Of a DNA stretch of 27,487 nucleotides, positions 7,503-15,561 are shown piece by piece. Numbering within the stretch: the stretch's first letter is position 1; the number at the start of each line of letters is the position of its first letter. Source of the DNA: a virus; IMG/VR virus record IMGVR_UViG_3300008267_000293, positions 1 through 27,487 of that record, one strand, 5' to 3'. The notes below the pieces were generated by a model. That model was not told the DNA's origin. It ran no database searches and was given only the letters and a program-made list of their open reading frames with translations. Position numbers and translations under genes: made by a program.

Positions 7503-9977
7503 TTATCTTGTTGCAATTCCATATTTTGCCATTGTTGCAATTGTTATTTTTTCAATATGACCATCCAAACTTGTAGTATCTCCAATTTTTATTACAACTG
7601 GAATGTTTTTTATTACCATTTCTGTTGGACCGCTTGTTTCTGTCGTTGATGTAGTTTTAGCAGTACCAGATATTGCTGCTCCAGCGAGCAACAAACCAAC
7701 TGCTGGGTTCAAAGCGGTAATTGTATTTAATGTTGATAATGCTGTGTTTAATTGATTAAGAACAACTAATAATTGAGTGTTTACACTTGCATTTAACGAG
7801 TCAACAAGTGATTTAACTGCGGTAGCCATTTTAGTAAATTTGGTATCGTCTATTTGAGATAATGAAGATAATATGCCAAGTGGGTCTGTTCTGACTCCTC
7901 CAGTTATGATTCCGCCAATACCTCCAATAATCCCGCTAACCGCCCCAGCAGCAGAAACACCGATACCAGCACCCGCAAATGCTATAAGTGCTCCTGTTAG
8001 TACATAAAGTCCCCCAGCAATACTTAACAAATTAGATGCAGGAAAAGTTCCAAGTATTACAAATAATTTTTCTAATGATGCAAAAGAGGAAACTAAATAT
8101 CCAAATCCTGCCGCTGCTATTCCAATCGCGGCTCCGATTGCTAAAATAACACCAGCAATTGGTAATAATAAAGGAGCCGCTGTTGCTGCTGGTAGCATAG
8201 ATAAAAGCGCCATTGTAAAAAGCCCAATTGACCCAGAAACTAATAATATCGCTGTGGCAGCAGCAGTTCCGTTATCACCAACATTTTGAAATGCTTCAAC
8301 AAGATAAGACAAACCGAAAGCAGCAGCAGCAATACCAACACCAATACCAATTGCGACAAGTGCTATTGCTGCACCTAATGCAAGCAATTGCGGCCAACTC
8401 AAAGCTGCTACTTGTCCAAGCAATCCTATGCCTTGTGCTGCTGGTGGAGCAGCAGCACCAGTTCCAGCTAGAGAAGGAATTAATTTTGATAATGCTCCAC
8501 TTAACGCACCTTTGGCTGCTGCAACTTTAGTGACAGCTAATGCATATGCAAAATAAGTAAGTGTAAGAAATGTTATAGTACCAATAAGCGAAAGTAAAGT
8601 TTTTACCCAACCTTCTGTACTTTTTGCAGCCGACCCAAAAAATTCTACAATCCAAGCACCAACTTTTATTATTCCATTAATAATTTCTAAAACAGGCTGC
8701 ATAATTGATAAAAGGTTTTTAAATGCATTTGCAAATTGTTCCATTGCTGGCATTGCGTCTAACAACATTTGATTCATTTTAGCTTGTGCATTTGCTTGAT
8801 CAATTGCTGCATCTTGTTGTTTTTGCAACATTATTCCTCTATCAAATTCATCTGCATTTAAAAACTTTAATGCTTCGTTTTTATCTTTTAGACCAAGTGT
8901 TGATTGAATAGTCATAAGAGTAAAGTTTTTTTCTGCTTCACTAACATTTTTTAAAGACTCCGCAGAAAGACCAGCTTGGTCAAACGCTCCAGAAAGCATT
9001 TTTACTCTTTCTGCTGGTTCTGCAAACATCATATCTGTAACACCAATATAATCTGCACCTAATAATGCATTTAATTTTCCTACGTGTTGTGCTGCTGAAT
9101 CGAATGTGTCAAACTTGGCCGCTACTGCAACAAGAGAATCAAATTCAATTCTTGTTCTTGACGCTTGACCAGCAAGTTGTTGCAATGCTTCTTTACCAAA
9201 TACTAAAGCAATGTCAGAGCCTTTTTGCATAATTGAAGATGCTTGTGATATAGAAAAACCCATATTAGTAATTTCTAATGTTGTTTCAGCAACAATATTA
9301 GAAGCTTGTGACATTTGTGCTGAAAAATCAGCATTAGCACCAGTTGTTATAGAAATACTATTATAAACAACATCTATTGATTTTGCAGTTTGTTCAGCAC
9401 TAATACCAAATTGTTGCATCAATGCTATGTTTGTCATAACACTTTCTTTGTTTTGTAATTGGTCTTGACTTAATTTGCTAAATGTTTTACTTGCTGTATC
9501 AAAATCACCTTGCATAAGATTTAAAGACGAATTAACTACAAGCATTGCATCTTTTGTAGAAACACCAAATTTACTAATATTATTTGAAGCATCTTGCATT
9601 GCTTCACGCATTTGTGTCCCCCAAGCAGCAGTTTGCCCAGAAGAAAGAATAAATTCTCCTCTCATTTTTTCAAATGATTTTTCTAAATCTTGACTTGCTT
9701 TTAAAATAGCACCAGCAGCAAGATTTAGAGTATTTGACAAACCTTCTTTAGAAAATAACTCACCAGTTGCTTCAACTAATGACCTAACATCATCAATTAA
9801 ATTATTTGTTTTTTTACCCAAAGCAGAAAATGCTTTAAGAAGTTCACTATTTGAGTTAGAAAGCTTACTAAATGCATCAGATGTTCTTTGCATTTCTTTA
9901 GATAATTTTACAAAATTCTCCATAAATTCCTGCATTTGTTCTGGAGTCATTGAACCAAAATCAATTTTGTCTGCCAT
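7503..9977 (-). CDS. Tail tape measure protein
   Basis: An 824-aa protein with typical tape-measure composition. Residues 1-110 are helical and coiled-coil-like (MTPEQMQEFMENFVKLSKEM). Residues 110-440 are alanine-, serine- and glutamine-rich helix. Residues about 460-485, 530-560, 573-632 and 636-695 are hydrophobic Gly/Ala-rich segments long enough to span a membrane. The final 50 residues form a small beta-like domain (EMVIKNIPVVIKIGD). Such proteins set tail length, are packed inside the tube and may form a pore in the inner membrane on ejection. At the usual 0.15 nm per residue this predicts a tail of roughly 120 nm. The ATG at 9977 has AAAGGAAG upstream. A strong hairpin terminator and a CTATTTAT element lie between it and the chaperone-like gene before it, so it may have its own transcript. 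Confidence 0.92.
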   Translation of the reverse strand: MADKIDFGSMTPEQMQEFMENFVKLSKEMQRTSDAFSKLSNSNSELLKAFSALGKKTNNLIDDVRSLVEATGELFSKEGLSNTLNLAAGAILKASQDLEKSFEKMRGEFILSSGQTAAWGTQMREAMQDASNNISKFGVSTKDAMLVVNSSLNLMQGDFDTASKTFSKLSQDQLQNKESVMTNIALMQQFGISAEQTAKSIDVVYNSISITTGANADFSAQMSQASNIVAETTLEITNMGFSISQASSIMQKGSDIALVFGKEALQQLAGQASRTRIEFDSLVAVAAKFDTFDSAAQHVGKLNALLGADYIGVTDMMFAEPAERVKMLSGAFDQAGLSAESLKNVSEAEKNFTLMTIQSTLGLKDKNEALKFLNADEFDRGIMLQKQQDAAIDQANAQAKMNQMLLDAMPAMEQFANAFKNLLSIMQPVLEIINGIIKVGAWIVEFFGSAAKSTEGWVKTLLSLIGTITFLTLTYFAYALAVTKVAAAKGALSGALSKLIPSLAGTGAAAPPAAQGIGLLGQVAALSWPQLLALGAAIALVAIGIGVGIAAAAFGLSYLVEAFQNVGDNGTAAATAILLVSGSIGLFTMALLSMLPAATAAPLLLPIAGVILAIGAAIGIAAAGFGYLVSSFASLEKLFVILGTFPASNLLSIAGGLYVLTGALIAFAGAGIGVSAAGAVSGIIGGIGGIITGGVRTDPLGILSSLSQIDDTKFTKMATAVKSLVDSLNASVNTQLLVVLNQLNTALSTLNTITALNPAVGLLLAGAAISGTAKTTSTTETSGPTEMVIKNIPVVIKIGDTTSLDGHIEKITIATMAKYGIATR

Positions 9978-9995
9978 TTAAAAGCTTCCTTTCTT

Positions 9996-10003
9996 ATAAA
10001 TAG
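9996..10003 (-). promoter_or_regulatory. CTATTTAT element before tape measure gene
   Basis: Exact sense-strand CTATTTAT, 18 bases before the ATG of the tape measure gene and immediately downstream of the terminator at 10012-10039. This terminator-then-element order also occurs at 22439, 16840 and 17368. A late promoter is inferred. Confidence 0.5.
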
Positions 10004-10011
10004 AAACAAAT

Positions 10012-10039
10012 AAAAAATGCAGGAACAAAGTCCTGCATT
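10012..10039 (-). terminator. Rho-independent terminator between chaperone-like gene and tape measure gene
   Basis: Perfect 9-bp stem AATGCAGGA / TCCTGCATT around a 6-base loop, followed on the minus strand by a T-rich tract (TTTTTTATTTG, the first two T falling in the stem). It starts 3 bases after the stop codon of the frameshift extension at 10042. Confidence 0.85.
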
Positions 10040-10041
10040 AT

Positions 10042-10260
10042 TTATCTTGTTGGTGGAGTCGGATAACTTGTTTTGCCACTTCCATTTTGTGCTTCTTCAA
10101 CTTGTTTGTTTTCTTTTTCTATTTGACTAGATAATCGTTTAACAAACCAATTTCTTAAACCAATAGGAAGATTATAAAACTCTGTAAAACTCCAACCATT
10201 ATAATATTTAACATAAAAGAAGTGTTCATACACTCCTTCCATATATTTATCACTTAGGCC
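10042..10260 (-). CDS. Frameshift extension of gp26-like gene (probable tail assembly chaperone C-terminal part)
   Basis: A 72-codon segment in the +1 (equivalently -2) frame relative to the gp26-like gene, from the Gly codon just after the T7 run to the TAA at 10042. It reads GLSDKYMEGVYEHFFYVKYY, then NGWSFTEFYNLPIGLRNWFV and KRLSSQIEKENKQ: an amphipathic helical protein with a convincing coding pattern. There is no ATG before its residue 7 and no Shine-Dalgarno sequence before that ATG. The only earlier start in frame is a TTG at 10323 without a good ribosome site. Ribosomes slipping by +1 on GAG TTT TTT TGG would make a 349-aa fusion (277 + 72). Directly upstream of a tape measure gene this copies the G/GT arrangement of tail assembly chaperones. 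An independent small protein, or a lost base in the T run, remains possible. Confidence 0.7.
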   Translation of the reverse strand, partial: GLSDKYMEGVYEHFFYVKYYNGWSFTEFYNLPIGLRNWFVKRLSSQIEKENKQVEEAQNGSGKTSYPTPPTR

Positions 10261-11092
10261 AAAAAAACTCCGCAGTAAGCGGAATTTCGACCTCCTGCGA
10301 ATGTGAACAAGAAGAACAAACAAAGTCAGTTTTCATATCAAGAGAAGGAGAAACTTTCTTATACATTGTTCGTATTAATTTTGCATCCATTGCTCTTAAA
10401 GTTATGATAAATCTGTCCAATGTTTGTTGGTCAGAAACACCATTTACAGAAACAATTGAAAGTCTTAATTGGTCTGTGGATAATGCTTCTGGAAGGTTTT
10501 TACGTTTTCTGTTTTCATTTAAATCATAAATTGTTCTTTCGTCTTTACCAGTTAACAATCTCATTTGTACTCTATAATGTGTCTTTGGAAGAGTTATAAC
10601 AAATGTTCCATCATTTAAATATTCTACTTCACCATCTTCGTGGTTTTTACCATTACTTATTACAGCAGTATCAAGCTTATATATGATTTCTGATTTTGTT
10701 CCACAAGAGGGACAATTTAAACTAAAATTATAATCTTCACCATATCCAGTTATTCTTGCTGCCACCATTAAGGCAGAGCGGTCACAACTATAAAGATTAT
10801 CAACATTTATTCTTTTATCAATAATTATACTTTGCAACATTTTATCTATTGCAATTCCTTTTTTGATAAGAGATTGAGAAGTCAATAAATCTTCTTCTTT
10901 TGCTGTCATATGTTTTATTTCTATTTGTTGTTGACCATGTAACAAATGTCCAACAGGATAAAATACACCATTAGATGGTAAATCCACAAAATCAGTAGGA
11001 ACAACAAAGTCTAATGTTGTGGAAGTATTAGGAATTGTTTGATCATGAGGAACATCTGGTGTTGTTTGAAATCTATCACCATTATTACGCAA
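10250..11092 (-). CDS. T4 gp26-like baseplate hub / tail assembly protein
   Basis: A 280-aa protein with the signature of the T4-like gp26 hub family: VDLPSNGVFYPVGHLLHG, then IEIKHMTAKEEDLLTSQSLI and KKGIAIDKMLQSIIIDK near residues 35-95. It carries two CxxC pairs, CPSC at 127-130 and CSSC at 259-262, which could bind zinc together. It ends FFWPK. The start is a TTG at 11092, supported by GAGGTG just upstream. No ATG lies between that site and the conserved region. The 3' end overlaps the next frame at a T7 run (10261-10267), so a longer fusion may be made. The place immediately before the tape measure gene is where tail assembly chaperones are found. In T4, gp26 and gp51 are needed to assemble the hub around gp29. 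Hub component and chaperone are not distinguishable from sequence alone. Confidence 0.8.
   Translation of the reverse strand: MRNNGDRFQTTPDVPHDQTIPNTSTTLDFVVPTDFVDLPSNGVFYPVGHLLHGQQQIEIKHMTAKEEDLLTSQSLIKKGIAIDKMLQSIIIDKRINVDNLYSCDRSALMVAARITGYGEDYNFSLNCPSCGTKSEIIYKLDTAVISNGKNHEDGEVEYLNDGTFVITLPKTHYRVQMRLLTGKDERTIYDLNENRKRKNLPEALSTDQLRLSIVSVNGVSDQQTLDRFIITLRAMDAKLIRTMYKKVSPSLDMKTDFVCSSCSHSQEVEIPLTAEFFWPK
10261..10267 (-). other. Candidate slippery site for programmed frameshift
   Basis: The sense strand has seven T in the context GAG TTT TTT TGG. A tRNA-Phe can re-pair perfectly after a +1 or -2 slip, entering the frame that stays open for 72 codons. The zero-frame stop (TGA at 10250-10252) follows three codons later. 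Just upstream is a hairpin, ATTCCGC / GCGGAGT with a TTACT loop (one G-T pair), and an AGGAGGT 22 bases before the run. Function is inferred. A sequencing error in the homopolymer must be excluded. Confidence 0.55.
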
Positions 11093-11126
11093 TATACACC
11101 TCTATATTATTGTATTTATTTTTATA

Positions 11127-11732
11127 TTAAGTTGAGCCACTAAGTTTAAAGAACTTGGTAGTATCCGACGCGGCAACAGCAGTAACTGCTGAAGTTCCTC
11201 CTGTAGATTCTGCACCTAATTCGCATGTAGCCCAATCATATTTAAGCGATAATTTAAGAGTATTTAAATTATCACTATCATATTTGACAGAACCCCAATC
11301 TATTTTTGTTATAATTGGTTGATTAAGTGTCCATTTTTCAATTTGAACGCCTTGGTCATCAATGTGTGATACATAAATAGCACCCAATGCAACGACGGAT
11401 TTTCTTTTAGAAATTGTAACCAAACCACTTTCGGTGCTTGGTACTTCATAGCCACATGCTGCTAAAAGTGCAGCAAGAGTACCAGCAGCATCTAAATCAG
11501 AAGTTGGGTCAACCATTTCTAATGTAACTTCATTCCATTCAACAGAGCCGGGATAATTAAAACTATGATTCAAATATCTGTGTGCAACAGATTTAATTGT
11601 TGCAACTGGTTTAGTAAATGATTTGGCATACCAAACATAGCTGCTTTTATTTAAAGCACCAATTGAAACGACAAATCTAGATTCTCTTTTAGGGTCGTGA
11701 GCAGACCCATTAACACCTGTCCAAAATGCCAT
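11127..11732 (-). CDS. Tail tube protein (gp19-like)
   Basis: A 201-aa protein directly downstream of the sheath gene, as gp19 follows gp18 in T4. It reads MAFWTGVNGSAHDPKRESRF, VVSIGALNKSSYVWYAKSFT, KPVATIKSVAHRYLNHSFNY and PGSVEWNEVTLEMVDP. The pattern P-K/R-x-x-RF near the start, WxxKSFxKP, and a central hP-G-x-x-E/x-W-x-x-V/I followed by a long beta region matches the tube fold of contractile tails. Tube subunits stack as hexamers inside the sheath. An AGGGAG site precedes the ATG at 11732. A CTATTTAA element directly after the sheath stop may give it separate expression, in line with its high copy number. Confidence 0.88.
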   Translation of the reverse strand: MAFWTGVNGSAHDPKRESRFVVSIGALNKSSYVWYAKSFTKPVATIKSVAHRYLNHSFNYPGSVEWNEVTLEMVDPTSDLDAAGTLAALLAACGYEVPSTESGLVTISKRKSVVALGAIYVSHIDDQGVQIEKWTLNQPIITKIDWGSVKYDSDNLNTLKLSLKYDWATCELGAESTGGTSAVTAVAASDTTKFFKLSGST

Positions 11733-11757
11733 GTTTTAAAATCTCCCTTGTATATTC

Positions 11758-11765
11758 TTAAATAG
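11758..11765 (-). promoter_or_regulatory. CTATTTAT-family element before tube gene
   Basis: Sense-strand CTATTTAA two bases after the sheath gene stop and 25 bases before the tube ATG, with AGGGAG between. No terminator hairpin accompanies it. Promoter role inferred from the family. Confidence 0.4.
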
Positions 11766-11767
11766 TA

Positions 11768-14659
11768 TTAAGTTCCTAAAGCAGCACCAGAACGTGTGAT
11801 AATAAAGTCGAGTGCAATAAATTCAATTGCTCTTGCTGGTTTGATATACACTTTGGCATACATTATGTTTCTGTCAATTAAATCTGGTGTTGTTGTTCTT
11901 TTATCCAAGTCAACTCTGTATTCTGTTATACCTTGACGAGAAGAAACGTTTCTTAGGAAAGATTCGGTTTGATTTCTAAAGATTTCCCATGTTGCATCAA
12001 CATTTTGTTCAAACAAAATTTGTTTTGATATCTTTGTTACTTCTCTCTTTATGTACAACATTAGTCTACGAACGTTGATTCTATCAAGTGCAGATGGTGT
12101 AATTTGAAGAGTTTTTTGTCCAAATACAACCAATCCTTCTGATGGGAAGGAAGCAATTGGATTAATATTAGCTTCATATAACGTATCTCTTTCGTCGGCA
12201 TTTAATCTATAGGAAATACCAACTACATTTAATCCTGCTGCTCCTGCTGAAAGACCTCCACGGACAAATCCTGCTGGTGCAAACCAAACTTCTGAAGCTG
12301 CTTCAGAACTTGCAAATGTTCCAAGTGCTACAACGGATGGTGGAACAAGCAATTGTTGTGATGATGATTCGTCTTGAATTTTGACATATGGGAAGAATGC
12401 ACAACCATAACTTGAATTGATATTTCTATCAGCTAAAGTATCAGCAGCTTGTTGTGGGTCTGGTTTTCTTGAATCAGCATCAAGTGAGATATCTTCGTAA
12501 ATTGGTGTATGATCGTGCTTAACATCAACTACTGCAAGAGCGTCAGTTCTTTCTGAGCATACATCAATTAAGTTTTGTGTTAATGTAGACTCAGTAACAC
12601 CGGGCATTGAAATTAAATTACATTCAACAAAGTCAACATCATCGATTGTATCTAATGCTCTTTGTAGTGAGTAGAAAGCATAATTTGTAGTTTCAGTTCC
12701 ATTATTCAACAATGTGTTGTTTATAATTGGTTCTTTTTCAGTTATATCAAAACCATCAAACCCACCATAGAATGAAACGCTGAATTTTGGCATTACATCT
12801 GATTGAAGCACATAAGAATAACCACCAGAAAGAGCGGTTGCAGAGGTTCCTGCTGCTCTTGCACCTTCTGAGTATGATACACCAGTTACGTTACCACTTG
12901 AATCTCTTGTAACAATTAAATCATCAAGTGAAAACTTGTATGAATACTCGGTTGCAGACGAAGTGCTATCAAATGTAGCAAAAACACTTGGGAGTGGATA
13001 AGCTAAATCAGAGATACCACTATCAAAGAATGTACTTGAATCTTTTGTTTGGAAATCTGCACCGAAATATGCTTTCTTGATTGCCCTGCCGCCGTGGTCT
13101 GTATAATCAGCACGTTTAGCATAAGATGGGAATACGAAAGAACCTGTAAAGTCTACTGGACCTACTTTAATAAATTCTGTTACACTTCCTCTGGAATCGG
13201 CAATTGTTGCATTTGCTTTTACATATGCTTGTGTGAATTGTGCAGATGCAGATGTTGCAGAACCAAAGTTAGAAGCATAAGCACTACCAGAATGTAGTGT
13301 AAAGCCTTTAAATTTCATTCCACCAAGAATACCAAATGGAAGATATCTGGTGTCGGTTGCGCCAGCATCTACGTCTTCATTCATAACAACTCTAATATAT
13401 TTAGATTTATTATCATAGTTTCCATATTCATCTAATCTTTTGTTAACTTCATCCCAAGCATAATATTTATCACCAATTCTTCTGGCGACATAAGATTCAG
13501 AATTTGGGTCAAGCGTTAATCCACTAAATGTTTCTATAACAGATACTGCTTTGTCCAAATCAGATGCTTGTCTTACTTGAATGGTAAATGTACCATATGG
13601 ATAGATATCTGGGTTTGCAGAAGCCTTAACATCAATTATTGAAACTTTTATGTTCTTTTGTGTCCATTCACCTTCATCAAGTGAAACAAGTTTGAACAAT
13701 TTAGCCATATTTAATGGACTATATGATGCATTGTCAGTTGAAAGGTCTTGTGAAATAAACCAACCAGTTTCTGCTGCTTGGGATTCCATTCTCATGTTAC
13801 CTTTATTGGATGAACCACTTTGTAAGGCAACAATAACACCATATTGATTACCGGCAGTTAATGAAGCGACCTCGCCAACGTTTTCTTCAATTGAGCGTTC
13901 AAAAGATTCACCTAACCAATAAGTTTCAAGATTTGTTGCTGTGGTAACTTGGCTATTGACGAATATTGGATTTGTATTGAATACTTTTCTAATATAAAGG
14001 TCAGAAGCTGGATTAAAGTTGAATGAGCTTGTCAAAATTGGAGAACCAGCAGAGTTCTTGATTATTGCTGTGAATTCTGCATTGTCACCAGTAGAAGAAA
14101 TCAAAGTAGCACTACCAGTTGCTTCAACAGAACCACCTCTTGCAGTTCCAGAAAGAACAACTGCACCACCATTTTCAATATACCAAACTGCTGCAAGTGT
14201 ACCAGTTAAATGACTTGTTGAAGAACCAGAACCGATTATGAACAAACCATATGCACCACCATTTGAAGAAATAGTAGCACTTGCTGTTGCGGCTGTAGTT
14301 TGCCAACCAGCTTTACCAGAAGTTGTTGCATTGCTTGCATTTTTACCAGTAATACGGAAAAAAGTAACAGGACCAACTTCTGCATTTAAATAAGCTTGTG
14401 CTGCATATGGAGCATATGTAGGTGCTGTATAGTTTCCAGTTCTCCAAACATCACCACCAATGTTTCCAGCAATTGGTTGACCAAAGATTTCAACAAAATC
14501 TTCATATGATGCTACTTGAATTGGACGCATAGATGGACCATGCTCGGCTCTACCAATTATAATTGGACCTACACCGATTTCAGAAGCAGGAATAACGGAT
14601 TTGTCAACTTCATTGATGTATATACCGGGAGAAATAAAACGGAAACTTGATGCAGCCAT
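11768..14659 (-). CDS. Tail sheath protein (gp18-like), large form
   Basis: The N-terminus FISPGIYINEVDKS, then IGVGPIIIGRAEHGP and VASYEDFVEIFGQP, is the classical contractile sheath start. The C-terminus carries INVRRLMLYIKREVTKISKQ, ATWEIFRNQTESFLRNVSSR and the closing YIKPARAIEFIALDF. I choose the ATG at 14659 (963 aa), 10 bases after AAGGAG. The TTG three codons upstream lies almost on top of that site. T4 gp18 has 659 residues, so this sheath is about 300 longer. The extra length lies in the Ser/Thr/Gly-rich middle (roughly residues 110-620), which in sheath proteins forms outward-facing domains. Sheath contraction drives the tube through the host envelope. It precedes the tube gene with the T4 gene order. 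Confidence 0.93.
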   Translation of the reverse strand: MAASSFRFISPGIYINEVDKSVIPASEIGVGPIIIGRAEHGPSMRPIQVASYEDFVEIFGQPIAGNIGGDVWRTGNYTAPTYAPYAAQAYLNAEVGPVTFFRITGKNASNATTSGKAGWQTTAATASATISSNGGAYGLFIIGSGSSTSHLTGTLAAVWYIENGGAVVLSGTARGGSVEATGSATLISSTGDNAEFTAIIKNSAGSPILTSSFNFNPASDLYIRKVFNTNPIFVNSQVTTATNLETYWLGESFERSIEENVGEVASLTAGNQYGVIVALQSGSSNKGNMRMESQAAETGWFISQDLSTDNASYSPLNMAKLFKLVSLDEGEWTQKNIKVSIIDVKASANPDIYPYGTFTIQVRQASDLDKAVSVIETFSGLTLDPNSESYVARRIGDKYYAWDEVNKRLDEYGNYDNKSKYIRVVMNEDVDAGATDTRYLPFGILGGMKFKGFTLHSGSAYASNFGSATSASAQFTQAYVKANATIADSRGSVTEFIKVGPVDFTGSFVFPSYAKRADYTDHGGRAIKKAYFGADFQTKDSSTFFDSGISDLAYPLPSVFATFDSTSSATEYSYKFSLDDLIVTRDSSGNVTGVSYSEGARAAGTSATALSGGYSYVLQSDVMPKFSVSFYGGFDGFDITEKEPIINNTLLNNGTETTNYAFYSLQRALDTIDDVDFVECNLISMPGVTESTLTQNLIDVCSERTDALAVVDVKHDHTPIYEDISLDADSRKPDPQQAADTLADRNINSSYGCAFFPYVKIQDESSSQQLLVPPSVVALGTFASSEAASEVWFAPAGFVRGGLSAGAAGLNVVGISYRLNADERDTLYEANINPIASFPSEGLVVFGQKTLQITPSALDRINVRRLMLYIKREVTKISKQILFEQNVDATWEIFRNQTESFLRNVSSRQGITEYRVDLDKRTTTPDLIDRNIMYAKVYIKPARAIEFIALDFIITRSGAALGT

Positions 14660-14698
14660 ATTGGACAAACTCCTTTATTTTTATTTAAATATCTGGAA

Positions 14699-14706
14699 GT
14701 AAATAG
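14699..14706 (-). promoter_or_regulatory. CTATTTAT-family element before sheath gene
   Basis: Sense-strand CTATTTAC, 39 bases before the sheath ATG, in the 74-base AT-rich gap that otherwise holds only the ribosome site. One mismatch to the octamer. Promoter role inferred. Confidence 0.4.
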
Positions 14707-14733
14707 TTATGAAATTATTAAAAACCCTTTAAT

Positions 14734-15558
14734 TTATTTAAGAGTATTAATAATAACTGATTCTCTTGGTAGCTTTAGCTCAACAATCGATTCTCTTATA
14801 ATAATGTTTGGAGTATCACTTTGCTCTAGGTCAGAAAAAATATACCCTAAAACATCAAATTTAATTTCTGAAGAATATGTTCTTTCATTATTTTGCATAT
14901 TCTTAGCGTTATCGTTTAACGTTACGATAGAATCGGTTGGATACATCAATTCATAATTGTGTCCATCCCGACGAATTGAAAACACTCTTGATTGTCCATT
15001 AACAGCAATAAATTGTGTTATCATACTATTCATTTGTTCTAAATAATAACTTTTTAAACTTATTGTATATGAACATTTTACGTGAACAGGAATAGGAGCA
15101 GATATTATTTCATATACTATTTTCTTGTTTTTGTTTTTTTGATTAAATTGTTGTGCTTCTCTAAATGAATCAGCATTTGCAAATTCTGTTGTTTTTGCTT
15201 GCTGGATTAAAGTATCAATAGGAATAACACCAGAGCCACCATAATAATCAAATTTTGATGGTATTGATGCTTGATATTTGCCTCTAAAGTTTGCAGCAGG
15301 AGTTGTTCCTGTTCTGTTAATAGATATTAAAGGAAGGATTAATCTACCAGCACTATCTCTTAATTCTTTATCATTTTTGCTTTGAAATGCTCTTTCAGCA
15401 GAAGTCCAAATGATTGGGACTTTTTTATATCCTTCATGTGACAATAAATGAACGTTTATTCTGTCGTTCAGCCAATCATATACGGCAAAGTCAATAGTTT
15501 CTAATTTTGATGGAGATAAAGGTAAAGTAAATGTTTTTGGGTTTATTGGTCTTTGCAT
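14734..15558 (-). CDS. Probable neck/tail-completion structural protein
   Basis: A 274-aa protein of a family I recognise from aquatic T4-like phages, with ETIDFAVYDWLNDRINVHLL, VPIIWTSAERAFQSKNDKEL, RDSAGRLILPLISINRT, then KIVYEIISAPIPVHVKCSYT and IRRDGHNYELMY. The end, IIIRESIVELKLPRESVI, is also typical. It lies between the upstream neck-type gene and the sheath gene, where T4 has gp14, gp15 and related neck and tail-terminator genes, so a place at the head-tail junction is inferred. I cannot say which T4 protein it replaces. The ribosome site AGGA at the ATG at 15558 overlaps the stop codon of the preceding gene (AGGATAATACATG), suggesting coupled translation. Confidence 0.7.
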   Translation of the reverse strand: MQRPINPKTFTLPLSPSKLETIDFAVYDWLNDRINVHLLSHEGYKKVPIIWTSAERAFQSKNDKELRDSAGRLILPLISINRTGTTPAANFRGKYQASIPSKFDYYGGSGVIPIDTLIQQAKTTEFANADSFREAQQFNQKNKNKKIVYEIISAPIPVHVKCSYTISLKSYYLEQMNSMITQFIAVNGQSRVFSIRRDGHNYELMYPTDSIVTLNDNAKNMQNNERTYSSEIKFDVLGYIFSDLEQSDTPNIIIRESIVELKLPRESVIINTLK

Positions 15559-15561
15559 GTA

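Noticed and set aside
10042-10323. The 93-codon frame as an independent gene from its TTG at 10323
   Set aside because: The TTG has no ribosome site, and the first 21 codons (FVLLVHIRRRSKFRLLR) are the shadow of the gp26-like C-terminus. Coding character starts only at the T7 run.
14660-14668. TTG start three codons upstream for the sheath gene
   Set aside because: It is only about one base from the AAGGAG, too close to be used. The ATG at 14659 is spaced correctly.
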